Below are positions 8,756 through 16,799 of a stretch of DNA of 64,000 bases, piece after piece (within the stretch, counting starts at the first letter, position 1; every line of letters starts with the position of its first letter). The notes under the pieces were generated by a model. It saw only the letters and a program-made list of their open reading frames with translations. It did not search any database and had not been told where the DNA came from. The stretch is from Rhizobium albus (lineage in GTDB: Bacteria; Pseudomonadota; Alphaproteobacteria; Rhizobiales; Rhizobiaceae): assembly GCA_030160035.1 (NCBI GenBank), contig BSNO01000003.1, positions 620,001 to 684,000 of the forward strand. The letters run 5' to 3'. A program made the position numbers and the translations under genes.

Positions 8756-9076
8756 ATGAAGAAGACATTGACCATTTTCGGCTTTCTCGCGGTCTTCCCG
8801 GCTGGAGTCGCGCTGGCGGACGACGACTGCTTCGTGCCGATGGCCGACTGGCAGCCGCGCGACGCCGTCGCCCAGCTGGCCGAGGAGAACGGCTGGACGG
8901 TGCGCCGGATCAAGATCGACGACGGCTGCTACGAAATCGACGGCCGCGACGCCGAGGGGCGCCGGATCGAGGTGACCGTTCATCCGGCGACGCTCCAGGT
9001 GATCGAGTTCGAATACGAGGACGAGGACGACGACGATCGCCCCCGCCGGGATCGCGAGGGAGCCGACGATGACTGA
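8756..9076 (+). CDS. Small periplasmic PepSY-domain protein
   Basis: A 106-residue secreted protein with a clear Sec signal peptide (MKKTLTIFGFLAVFPAGVALA). The mature part has a PepSY-like fold pattern: a helix (AVAQLAEENGWTVRRIKI), then strands with GCYEIDGRDAEGRRIEVTVHPATLQVIE, ending in an Asp/Glu/Arg-rich tail. Proteins of this type often sit beside QseBC-like two-component systems and membrane cytochromes and are proposed to modulate them or bind metals. Its stop overlaps the next gene by eight bases, so it is co-translated with the cytochrome. Confidence 0.85.
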   Translation: MKKTLTIFGFLAVFPAGVALADDDCFVPMADWQPRDAVAQLAEENGWTVRRIKIDDGCYEIDGRDAEGRRIEVTVHPATLQVIEFEYEDEDDDDRPRRDREGADDD

Positions 9077-9740
9077 CGCAATCCCACACCAAGGGCCAGA
9101 GATGAGCACGGGGCCGAGCAGCAAGGTCCGTGTCTGGGATCCGCTGGTCCGCGTGTTCCATTGGGGCCTGGTCGCAGCCTTCGCGACCGCATGGCTGACT
9201 GCGGACGAGCTGCAACCTGTCCATGAGTTCGCAGGCTACACCGTCGCCGCACTTGTGGCCTTCCGGCTGGTCTGGGGCCTCGTCGGCAGTCGCTACGCGC
9301 GCTTCGCCCAATTCCTGAAAGGCCCCGGCGAGACGCTGGCCTATCTCGGAGACATGACCCGCGGACGCGAGCGGCGCTACCTCGGCCACAACCCGGCGGG
9401 CGCGGCGATGGTCGTGGCGCTGCTGGTTGCGCTGTCAGGGACGGCTTTCACCGGCTGGCTCATGGAGGACGAGGCCCGTCTGGCGATGCTTCCGTCCATG
9501 CCCGCCATCGTGGCGCCCGCCTGGGCCGACGACGACGGTGGCGAGCGCGAATATGGCGAGCGCGGTGAAGTCGAGGGCCCGCTGAAGGAGGTCCACGAGA
9601 CGCTCGCCAACCTGATGCTGCTGCTTGCCGCGCTGCATGTGGGCGGCGTCGTGCTGGCCTCCTTCCGTCACCACGAAAATCTGGCGCGCGCCATGGTGAC
9701 CGGCGACAAGCGCGGACCCGGTCCCGGCGACATCGCCTGA
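9069..9740 (+). CDS. Cytochrome b561/Ni-Fe-hydrogenase-type b subunit
   Basis: A 223-residue membrane protein with four predicted helices. Histidines placed for bis-His haem ligation are His31 (VFHWG), His52 (VHEFAGY), His176 (VHETLANL) and His190 (ALHVGG), matching the cytochrome b/b6 N-terminal-like family. Between helices 3 and 4 is an unusual acidic loop rich in Asp and Glu (around 153-170). A start at 9102 is also possible; 9069 overlaps the PepSY gene. It probably moves electrons across or within the inner membrane to or from a periplasmic partner. A strong terminator follows it. Confidence 0.9.
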   Translation: MTDAIPHQGPEMSTGPSSKVRVWDPLVRVFHWGLVAAFATAWLTADELQPVHEFAGYTVAALVAFRLVWGLVGSRYARFAQFLKGPGETLAYLGDMTRGRERRYLGHNPAGAAMVVALLVALSGTAFTGWLMEDEARLAMLPSMPAIVAPAWADDDGGEREYGERGEVEGPLKEVHETLANLMLLLAALHVGGVVLASFRHHENLARAMVTGDKRGPGPGDIA

Positions 9741-9772
9741 CAGCACCCAACCCCACGGCCGACCGTCCCTTC

Positions 9773-9812
9773 GGCCCCGCCTGGCCTCGCCCTCACGGGC
9801 GGGGCCTTTTTT
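9773..9812 (+). terminator. Rho-independent terminator after the cytochrome b gene
   Basis: GGCCCCGCC (9773-9781) pairs with GGCGGGGCC (9798-9806), followed by TTTTTT. It separates the PepSY/cytochrome transcript from the downstream Asp-rich/DUF2271/flavoreductase/apbE transcript. Confidence 0.85.
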
Positions 9813-9829
9813 CGTCCGACGCTCTCTTC

Positions 9830-9846
9830 CTGACAGCAAGCTGAAG
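9830..9846 (+). promoter_or_regulatory. Candidate response-regulator box 2
   Basis: CTGACAGCAAGCTGAAG differs from the box at 8656-8672 only at two central bases and keeps the 11-bp spacing of its CTGA halves. It lies about 80 bp upstream of the Asp-rich gene and just after a terminator, where the promoter of the second transcript should be. Confidence 0.6.
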
Positions 9847-9924
9847 CGGGAATCGCGGACGCGTCAGGAAGCCCTCAGGTCGGATCTCCAGATTGTCCTC
9901 AGCAGATGACAAGGAGACCCTGCC

Positions 9925-10287
9925 ATGAAGAAGACCCTGACACTTCTGGTCGCATCCACGGCACTGACCGCTGCGATCGGCGTCCCCGCCTGGAGTGCCA
10001 TGCAAGCCCCAGCCGATGGCGTCCTTCGGCCCATTGCCGCGCTCTTCGATGATGCCTCGCAAGCCATGCCGCTCGTTCTCGCAAGCGACGATGACGACGA
10101 CGACCGATGGCGGGACGGTTCGCGTCGCGGTCACGACGATGACGACGATGACGATGACTGCGACGACGATGATGACGACGACGATTGCCGCGGTGGCGCT
10201 CGCAATCCCGCGCCCGCCGGCACAACCGCCCCTCCGCAGAACGGTCTCTTCGGGAACGGCGCACCTCCGCAGGTTCAGGTGAACTGA
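9925..10287 (+). CDS. Secreted Asp-rich low-complexity protein
   Basis: A 120-residue protein with a Sec signal peptide (MKKTLTLLVASTALTAAIGVPAWSA) and a good Shine-Dalgarno AAGGAG. Residues of about 54-87 are almost all aspartate, with a DRWRDGSRRGHD interruption and two cysteines eight Asp residues apart. The C-terminus is Pro/Gln/Asn-rich. I recognise no family. The run of acidic side chains suggests divalent-cation binding or a charged mobile tether in the periplasm; this is inference. It is first in a transcript with the DUF2271, flavoreductase and ApbE genes. Confidence 0.7.
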   Translation: MKKTLTLLVASTALTAAIGVPAWSAMQAPADGVLRPIAALFDDASQAMPLVLASDDDDDDRWRDGSRRGHDDDDDDDDCDDDDDDDDCRGGARNPAPAGTTAPPQNGLFGNGAPPQVQVN

Positions 10288-10326
10288 ACCGCTCTCGAGC
10301 CCCATCTCCGAACAAGGACCATCCCG

Positions 10327-10797
10327 ATGAAATCGATTCTCGCAACGCTCGCGCTGACCACGGCGTTGACGATTCCCGGCCTCGCCATGGCAAGGCCGGT
10401 GACGCTCACCACGACCCTCAACAATTACGGCGGCGACGGGGCGTATCTCGCGCTCTACGTCACCGACGCCTCGGGCGCCTATGTCGGCAGTCTCTGGATG
10501 GCTGGAGGCAAGTCCAAGTACTACGAGCATCTGAGCGACTGGTACCGCGCCACCGGCGGCGACACCGCGCAGGTCAACGGCATCACCGGCGCCAGCGTCG
10601 ACGCGGGCCGCACGCTCGAGATCACGCTCGACCTCGCCGACGCGCTCTTCGACGCGGGCTACACTCTCCACATCGACGCGGCCGTCGAGGACATGCGCGA
10701 CAGCCCGAACGAGGTGGCCGTACCGCTCACGACCGATGGCGCGGGCACGCCGGTGACCGGGCGCCGGTACGTCGCCAGCTTCGCCTACGACATGTGA
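10327..10797 (+). CDS. DUF2271 periplasmic protein, predicted flavinylated electron carrier
   Basis: A 156-residue secreted protein with a signal peptide ending near AMA (residue 22). The mature part reads as a DUF2271 domain (TLNNYGGDGAYLALYVTD ... GGKSKYYEHLSDWYRAT). Residues 86-90 are ITGAS, a Thr-Gly-Ala-Ser motif like the one to which ApbE attaches FMN in FMN-binding domains and in known flavinylated DUF2271 proteins; Ser90 would be the acceptor. An ApbE gene lies 2.2 kb downstream in the same transcript. I infer a covalent-FMN periplasmic carrier that accepts electrons from the following membrane flavoreductase. The physiological acceptor is unknown. Confidence 0.85.
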   Translation: MKSILATLALTTALTIPGLAMARPVTLTTTLNNYGGDGAYLALYVTDASGAYVGSLWMAGGKSKYYEHLSDWYRATGGDTAQVNGITGASVDAGRTLEITLDLADALFDAGYTLHIDAAVEDMRDSPNEVAVPLTTDGAGTPVTGRRYVASFAYDM

Positions 10798-10808
10798 GGA
10801 GCGGGGCC

Positions 10809-13016
10809 ATGATCCGCGCACTCCATCGCTGGCCGGGTCTTCTGGCCCTCGCGCTCGTCACCATCCTGAGCCTGAGCGGCGCGGCTCTGTCGGTCTTCCC
10901 TGCGGCCGAGCGCATCACCGCGCCGCAGGCGGAAGCCGGACTGACTGTCGCCGCTCTCGCGGACCGCATCCAAGCCGTCTATCCGGGCGTCGAGCAGATC
11001 CGCCGGTCGCCCTCAGGTCGGATCACCGCCTACTGGTTCGATCAGGGCGCGCCGGGCGCCGCCGTGATCGACCCGGCGACGGGCGAGGGCGTGGCCTCGG
11101 CCGACCCGAACCAGGCCGAACGCTGGCTGACCAACCTGCACCGGTCGCTGTTCCTCGGTGATGGCGGCCGCTTCGCCATGGCTGCAGGGGCCGCCGCCAT
11201 GCTGATCCTCTCGCTCTCCGGGGCCGCCCTTGTCGTGCGGCGGGCTGGCGGTTGGCGGCACTGGTTCGCGCCCCTGCGCGGACCGCTCGCCGGGCGGCTG
11301 CACGCCGAGATCGCCCGGATTGCTGTCGTCGGCCTCGTCCTGTCCTCCACGACCGCCCTCTGGATGACGGCGTCTACCTTCGATCTTCTACCAGACGGAG
11401 GCTCCATGCCGGCCGTCCCCGCCGAGGTAAGCGGGGAGACGGGGTTCGCGCTCGATCAGATGATTACGTTGCGGCAGACGCCCGTCGCCGAGCTGCGCGA
11501 GCTGAGCTTTCCCTATCCCGGCGACGCGACGGACGTCTTCACGGTCAAGACGGACCGGGGCACGGGATATCTCGATCAGGGCGACGGCGCTCTCCTGGCC
11601 TGGGCCGACCTGACAGGATGGGAGCGCGTCTCGGAGACCATCTACATGCTGCACACCGGACAGGGGGCGGCGACGCTGGGGCTCGTGCTCGGGCTCATGG
11701 CGCTCGGCGTGCCCGCGATGGGCGCGACGGGTGTGGTGATCTGGCTCGCCGGGCGGCGCGGTCGACCGCGCATCCGGGGAAATCAGCCCGCCGGTCGCGC
11801 CAAGACGATTCTGCTCGTCGGCAGCGAGGGCGGCAGCACCTGGGGCTTCGCCGCGACCTTGCAGGCCGCACTTACAGAAGCCGGGCAGAGCGTCCATGTC
11901 GGCCCGATGTCGGGCTTCGCGCCGGAGCGATATGCGCGGGCGGAGCGGATCATCCTGCTCGCCGCGACCTATGGCGACGGGGCGGCGCCGGCCTCAGCGA
12001 AAGGCTTTCTCGACCGGCTGAACGCTTCCGACCGCGCGCCGAACATCCCTCTCGCGGTACTCGGCTTCGGCGACCGGAGCTTTCCGGCCTATTGTGCCTT
12101 CGCCAAGTCCGTCGCGGCAGCGGCGGAGGCGAAGGGCTGGCCCGAACTGCTGGCTCTCGACACCATCGACCGCCAGTCTCCGCAGGATTTCGCGCGTTGG
12201 GGCCGGGCGCTCGGAGACGTGCTCGGGATAAGACTCGAACTGTCGCACCGGCCTGTCCAGACGCAGACGACCACGCTGACCCTCGTCTCACGGCGCGACT
12301 ACGGCGCCGAGGTGCAGGCGCCGACCACGATCCTGCGCTTCGCGCTTCCGCATGCCTCGCTCTGGCAACGTCTGCGCGGCGCCGGGTTCGCCCGGTTCCA
12401 CGCGGGCGACCTGATCGGCATTCTGCCCGAAGGAGGCGCCGTCCCGCGGCTCTACTCTCTCGCCTCCGGACGCCGCGACAGCTTCATCGAGATCGTGGTC
12501 AAGAAACATCCCGGCGGCCTCTGCTCGGGTCAGCTCACGGCGTTGGAGCCGGGCGACACGGTGGCCGCCTTCCTCCGCCGCAATCCGGGTTTCCGTCCGG
12601 GCCGGAGCCGCGCGCCGCTGATCCTGATCGGGGCGGGCACGGGGATCGGACCGCTTGCGGGCTTCGTGCGCGGCAACGCCCGCCACAGGCCGATCCACCT
12701 CTTCTTCGGGATGCGCCATCCCGACAGCGACTTCTTCTACGGCGAGGAGCTGGTGACTTGGCAGGACGAGGGGCGTCTGACGCGGCTGGTCACGGCCGTC
12801 TCACGCGGGGCGCGTCCCCACTATGTCCAGGACGCGCTGCGCGGCGAGGCCACTCAGGTCGCGGAGCTCATCCGCAATGGGGCGCGCGTGATGGTCTGCG
12901 GCGGACGAGACATGGCAACTGGCGTGGCGGATGCGCTGGCCGAGATCCTCGCACCGGCCGGGCTGACGCCGGCGGTCCTGAAGGCGGAGGGGCGGTATGT
13001 CGAAGATGTCTACTGA
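10809..13016 (+). CDS. PepSY-TM / flavodoxin / FNR fusion flavoreductase
   Basis: 735 residues. The N-terminal third is a PepSY-associated membrane region with helices near 9-31, 119-136, 160-180 and 281-303, with PepSY-like segments between. A flavodoxin-like domain starts near 332 (TILLVGSEGGSTWGF), and a CPR/sulfite-reductase-type FNR module fills about 490-735, with the FAD motif RLYSLAS (547-553), the nucleotide motif GAGTGIGPL (about 608-616) and the terminal RYVEDVY. It should take electrons from cytoplasmic NADPH or NADH through FAD and FMN to the membrane part. The ATG at 10809 follows GAGGAG. It overlaps apbE by 20 bp. Confidence 0.92.
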   Translation: MIRALHRWPGLLALALVTILSLSGAALSVFPAAERITAPQAEAGLTVAALADRIQAVYPGVEQIRRSPSGRITAYWFDQGAPGAAVIDPATGEGVASADPNQAERWLTNLHRSLFLGDGGRFAMAAGAAAMLILSLSGAALVVRRAGGWRHWFAPLRGPLAGRLHAEIARIAVVGLVLSSTTALWMTASTFDLLPDGGSMPAVPAEVSGETGFALDQMITLRQTPVAELRELSFPYPGDATDVFTVKTDRGTGYLDQGDGALLAWADLTGWERVSETIYMLHTGQGAATLGLVLGLMALGVPAMGATGVVIWLAGRRGRPRIRGNQPAGRAKTILLVGSEGGSTWGFAATLQAALTEAGQSVHVGPMSGFAPERYARAERIILLAATYGDGAAPASAKGFLDRLNASDRAPNIPLAVLGFGDRSFPAYCAFAKSVAAAAEAKGWPELLALDTIDRQSPQDFARWGRALGDVLGIRLELSHRPVQTQTTTLTLVSRRDYGAEVQAPTTILRFALPHASLWQRLRGAGFARFHAGDLIGILPEGGAVPRLYSLASGRRDSFIEIVVKKHPGGLCSGQLTALEPGDTVAAFLRRNPGFRPGRSRAPLILIGAGTGIGPLAGFVRGNARHRPIHLFFGMRHPDSDFFYGEELVTWQDEGRLTRLVTAVSRGARPHYVQDALRGEATQVAELIRNGARVMVCGGRDMATGVADALAEILAPAGLTPAVLKAEGRYVEDVY

Positions 13017-13977
13017 GCGCGTTCGCATCGCCCTGAACGGACCGACCATGGGTACGCGCTGGTCGGCACTGTTCTTCGCGGAGCCGGACTTCGACCCGGC
13101 CCCGATCCGCGCGGCGCTGCAGGCGGCCGTGGAAGAGGTGGACGGACAGATGTCGACCTGGAACGCGGGCAGCGACCTGATGCGGCTCAACGCGGCGCCG
13201 GTGGGAGAATGGGTGGCGGTGCCCGCGCAACTGGCCGCGGTCCTGCGCCTCGGCCTCGAGATCGGGCGCGCCTCGGGCGGGGCGTTCGACATTGGCATGG
13301 GCGACGCGGTGACGGCCTGCGGCTTCGGGCCCGGGGACGCCGCGCCGGATGGCATCCGCGCCGCGATGACCGCCTCACGCCGCCCGGCACATGAGGCGCT
13401 GGAGATGGACGATGCCCGCGTGCGCAAGGCCGCATCCCTGAAACTCGACCTCAACGGTATCGCCAAAGGCTATGGCGTCGACCGGCTCGCCGAGACCCTG
13501 CGCGATCATGGGATTTCGGATGGACTCGTCGGGATCGATGGCGAAATGCGTGCAATGGGGCTCCGGCCGGACGGCGAGGCCTGGACCATCGCGGTCGAGG
13601 CGCCTGACGCCGAGCGCCGCACACCGCATTCGATCCTCGCGCTGCAGGATGCCGCCGTCGCCACCTCGGGCGACTACCGTCACTGGGTCGAGGTGCAGGG
13701 ACGCCGCCTGTCGCACACGATGGACCCGCTGCGCGGCGCGCCGCTGATCGCGTCGCCGGCCTCGGTAACCGTCGTGGCTCGAACCTGTGCCGAAGCCGAT
13801 GCGTGGGCGACGGCCCTCATGGTGCTTGGGCCGGACAAAGGCGCGGCGCTCGCAAGACGAAGCGGGCTCGACGCCCTGTTCCTCTTGCGCGATGATGATG
13901 CCAGCGCACGGGGCGTGGGAGTCGGACGACTATTTTCCGAAGAGCCAGCGGCAATCGCCTCAGCCGAGGGGAGATAG
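12997..13977 (+). CDS. apbE: FAD:protein FMN transferase (ApbE)
   Basis: A 326-residue ApbE-family enzyme, which uses FAD to attach FMN covalently to Thr or Ser of target proteins. Visible motifs are PTMGTRW (16-22), MSTW (52-55), LDLNGIAKGYGVD (150-162), ATSGDYR (222-228), HTMDP (240-244) and the metal-binding CAEADAWATALMVLG (264-278). Unlike most ApbE proteins it has no signal peptide or lipobox: the start overlaps the upstream gene and no upstream extension is open in this frame. It therefore looks cytoplasmic, or is exported by an unrecognised route. The likely substrate is the DUF2271 protein of the same transcript. Confidence 0.92.
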   Translation: MSKMSTERVRIALNGPTMGTRWSALFFAEPDFDPAPIRAALQAAVEEVDGQMSTWNAGSDLMRLNAAPVGEWVAVPAQLAAVLRLGLEIGRASGGAFDIGMGDAVTACGFGPGDAAPDGIRAAMTASRRPAHEALEMDDARVRKAASLKLDLNGIAKGYGVDRLAETLRDHGISDGLVGIDGEMRAMGLRPDGEAWTIAVEAPDAERRTPHSILALQDAAVATSGDYRHWVEVQGRRLSHTMDPLRGAPLIASPASVTVVARTCAEADAWATALMVLGPDKGAALARRSGLDALFLLRDDDASARGVGVGRLFSEEPAAIASAEGR

Positions 13978-13982
13978 GCCGC

Positions 13983-14273
13983 ATGGAGACGACACGGACC
14001 GACCGCTTCAAGACCGCTATCCTGCTCATTGCCGCGACCGGCCTAATTGCGGGACTTGCCTTTCACCTTTCTGGCAGAACCGAGACAGCGAGCCTGGTCT
14101 GGATCGCCGGCTCTTTCCCACGATGGAGGTCGATTGGGGCATTTCAGCAGGAGCTCCTCGAAGACGCCGTGATCCCAGACGAGTTGCGCTTTGCGCCCCA
14201 CGAGCCCGCCACTCTGAAATTGAAGGCTGTCTCTGATGGGCAGATCGATTTCGTGCAAGGAAATACAACATGA
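13983..14273 (+). pseudogene. N-terminal stub resembling a heavy-metal P-type ATPase
   Basis: A 96-residue frame. The first 45 or so residues (RFKTAILLIAATGLIAGLAF ... ASLVWIAGSFP) look like the N-terminal membrane start of a subgroup of P1B metal ATPases. After residue 46 the resemblance ends and the rest is charged, unrelated sequence (RWRSIGAFQQELLEDAV and onward). None of the ATPase hallmarks (CPC, DKTGT, GDGxND) follow. I read it as a remnant left by a deletion or rearrangement just before the VIT gene, whose start it overlaps. It could instead be a genuine small membrane protein. Confidence 0.5.
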
Positions 14274-14971
14274 GCCGCCTTTCGCATTTAGAAATCCACA
14301 TGGTGCATCGCATCGGTTGGCTACGGGCGGCGGTGCTCGGAGCCAACGACGGACTGGTGTCGACTGCGAGTCTTGTGGTCGGCGTCGCCGCAGCGGGATC
14401 CGGAAAGTCGGAGGTCCTGATCGCCGGGATGGCTGGCCTCGTCGCCGGTGCGATGTCCATGGCGGCTGGCGAGTATGTCTCCGTAAGTTCCCAGACTGAT
14501 GCTGAAAGGGCCGACTTGGCCCGCGAAACCCGCGAACTTTCAGAGACGCCCGAAGCCGAGCTAGAGGAGCTGACAAATATCTATGTGGACCGAGGGCTCG
14601 ACCGTGATCTGGCCGAGAAAGTCGCTGTTCAGTTAACCGAGCGCGACGCCTTAGGAGCGCATGCACGCGACGAACTCGGGATCTCAGAGACCGTCACGGC
14701 TCGCCCGATTCAGGCGGCTTTGGTTTCCGCGCTGACGTTCGCCGTCGGGGCCGTGGTGCCCCTGATCGTCGCGTTGCTGGCGCCCGAGGCGCAGATCGCA
14801 GTTCTTGTGGCGGCATCAACGGTTGCTGGTCTGGCCGTCCTCGGCGGCCTCGGAGCATCCGCTGGCGGTGCGGCGCTTGTTCGCGGGGCTGCGAGGGTCA
14901 CGTTATGGGGGGTGCTCGCGATGGCCGCGACAGCAATGGTAGGAACTCTGTTCGGTGTTACGGTAGGTTAG
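14270..14971 (+). CDS. VIT1/CCC1 family iron/manganese transporter
   Basis: A 233-residue membrane protein of the VIT family. It has the hallmark opening HMVHRIGWLRAAVLGANDGLVSTASLVVGV, then MAAGEYVSVSSQTDAERADL at the end of helix 2. A cytoplasmic helical segment with acidic residues (ETPEAELEELTNIYVDRGL) binds metal in this family, and a three-helix C-terminal half follows. These carriers move Fe2+ or Mn2+ out of the cytoplasm, usually by proton antiport. The ATG at 14270 overlaps the upstream stub's stop. It may relate to the adjacent redox locus, but it is a separate function. Confidence 0.92.
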   Translation: MSRLSHLEIHMVHRIGWLRAAVLGANDGLVSTASLVVGVAAAGSGKSEVLIAGMAGLVAGAMSMAAGEYVSVSSQTDAERADLARETRELSETPEAELEELTNIYVDRGLDRDLAEKVAVQLTERDALGAHARDELGISETVTARPIQAALVSALTFAVGAVVPLIVALLAPEAQIAVLVAASTVAGLAVLGGLGASAGGAALVRGAARVTLWGVLAMAATAMVGTLFGVTVG

Positions 14972-15230
14972 GAAATCCGCTGATCTCGAAAACTGGCTGC
15001 TTTTCCTCGCGCAGACTTACTCCTTGGCATTCTGCTGTGGATCATTTCGAAACGTCACCTTTTTTCGTTCAAAAGCCGACAAATCAGCAGTCTGCACCGA
15101 AAGCGTCGATGAATAAACATCTCCTAACCTCTAGAGAACCGTGTGACGCCTGTGGCTGGACTGGGATATTTTTTGCCTGACGGCTTGCCGACATAAAAGT
15201 CCCGAAGCTGCCTTTCGATCCACCGCAACG

Positions 15231-16799
15231 TCAGAGTTCGTAGACGCGATCGAAGCCAACCCGCTCCACAAAGGACTGATCGTGGCTTACGACGAGAAGC
15301 GCACCATCGAAGTCCCGCAAAGCGTTCTCCAGGAGCTCGACCGATTCGATGTCGAGGTGATTGGTCGGTTCATCCAGGATGACGAGCCATGGCGGCGGCG
15401 ACCCCGATAGCGTCGCGGCAAGGCCCGCCTTCAAACGTTCGCCGCCGGACAGCGTCCTGACGACCTGGTTCGCATCCTGGTTGCGAAATGCGAAGCGGGC
15501 ACAGATCGCGTAGGCTTCCTCGTCGCTGGCATCCGGATGCAGCCGGCGGATGTTGTCCAGAATGCTTTTGTCGGGATGGAGCAGGCTGACATGCTGGTCG
15601 AGTATGACGATGCGGCCCGCGGCGCGGTGAACCGTTCCCGCCATGGGCGTGAGCAACCCTGCGGCGACGCGCAGAAGCGTCGTCTTACCGCTGCCGTTTG
15701 GCCCCTTCAAGGCGACGCGTTCTGGCCCGTTGATGCGCAAGTTCCATGGGCCAAGGAGACGATCCCCGGCTTTGGCCACCACGCCATCCATGGAGAGAAC
15801 GTTGGCCCCAGAGGGTAGCCCGGTCGGTGGAAGAGCGATCGTCAGCGGTGTCATGACCTCCACCCTCGCACGAGCCTCTTCCGCCTCTGTCAGGGCTTCG
15901 CCCAAGCGTCGATCGTTGATCGCCTGCGCCCGCCCGCCGCTGTTCTCCGCGCGCTCGGCCCGCGCATCCAGCAACAGCTTCGGCTCAGACCCCTTGGACG
16001 CGAACGAACGTCCCGCTCTGTCGCGTCGCTCCTTTGCTTCGCGCTGTGCTTGGGCGGCTTGGCGTGCCTTGCGTACGCTGGCATCGGCGCGCTCCAGCTC
16101 GGCGCTGGCGCGGCGCCGATCCTTATCTCGAGCAGCGACGAAAGCAGACCAACCTCCGCCGAAACTGCGTGCTCCGATCGTCGTCAACTCCAGAATGCGG
16201 TCCACGTCTTCCAGAAGCTCTCGATCATGGCTGGCGACAACGACACCTCCGGACCAATCCCGCATCAGGCCACGGATCGCAGCACGACCGGCGACGTCGA
16301 GATTGTTGGTTGGCTCGTCCAGAAGCAGGAGGTCCGGTGCCTCGATGACGAGACGGGCAATGCCGACGCGCATCCGCTCGCCACCCGACAGCGTTCGGAG
16401 ACGACGGTCTAGCGGCAAGTCGGGGAGCCCGACTTGTAGAAGGGCTGCACCGATGCGGCTCTCCAATGTCCAGTCCGCGGTATCCAAATCGATGGCGGTG
16501 CCGTTCCCCGCCAGGATGCGCACCAGCGTCTCCAGACGGTTCGCGACGCCAAGCGCTTCGGCCAAGCTCCAGTCCCCGGGCATGTCCTGCTGGAGAATGC
16601 CGACCGTTCCAGCACGACGCACAGTGCCGGACGATGGCTCAGCGAGGCCAGCGGCGATGCGAAGGAGAGTGGATTTGCCGGAGCCGTTGCGGCCAACAAT
16701 CCCAACTCGTTCTGAACCGATCGCGACCGTTAGATTATGAAAGAGCGGGTGATCAGACGTTCGAGCGGAGACAGTATCGAGCGTGAGGAAGGCAGACAT
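15231..16799 (-). CDS. ABC-F family ATP-binding protein
   Basis: 522 residues with two complete ATP-binding cassettes and no membrane segment. Cassette 1 has VGRNGSGKSTLL, LSGGERMRVGIARL and LLLLDEPTNNLD; cassette 2 has LKGPNGSGKTTLLR, LSGGERLKAGLAATL and LVILDEPTNHLD. A basic, Ala/Arg-rich linker joins them. ABC-F proteins act on ribosomes, either as translation factors or in antibiotic resistance. Nothing here distinguishes the two. I prefer the ATG at 16799 (MSAFLTLDTVSAR); an in-frame ATG at 16826 would add nine residues. The gene stands alone. Confidence 0.93.
   Translation of the reverse strand: MSAFLTLDTVSARTSDHPLFHNLTVAIGSERVGIVGRNGSGKSTLLRIAAGLAEPSSGTVRRAGTVGILQQDMPGDWSLAEALGVANRLETLVRILAGNGTAIDLDTADWTLESRIGAALLQVGLPDLPLDRRLRTLSGGERMRVGIARLVIEAPDLLLLDEPTNNLDVAGRAAIRGLMRDWSGGVVVASHDRELLEDVDRILELTTIGARSFGGGWSAFVAARDKDRRRASAELERADASVRKARQAAQAQREAKERRDRAGRSFASKGSEPKLLLDARAERAENSGGRAQAINDRRLGEALTEAEEARARVEVMTPLTIALPPTGLPSGANVLSMDGVVAKAGDRLLGPWNLRINGPERVALKGPNGSGKTTLLRVAAGLLTPMAGTVHRAAGRIVILDQHVSLLHPDKSILDNIRRLHPDASDEEAYAICARFAFRNQDANQVVRTLSGGERLKAGLAATLSGSPPPWLVILDEPTNHLDIESVELLENALRDFDGALLVVSHDQSFVERVGFDRVYEL

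Noticed and set aside
9925-10287. Asp-rich frame as a simple-repeat artefact
   Set aside because: It has AAGGAG, a convincing signal peptide, mixed GAC/GAT codons and a place in the operon, so I keep it as a gene.
11252-13036. 594-codon open frame on the plus strand
   Set aside because: Overlaps the flavoreductase in another frame; Arg/Ala-rich with no domain. The flavoreductase frame has flavodoxin and FNR motifs.
14905-15180. 91-codon frame after the VIT gene
   Set aside because: No family match, no Shine-Dalgarno sequence, and it begins inside the VIT gene.
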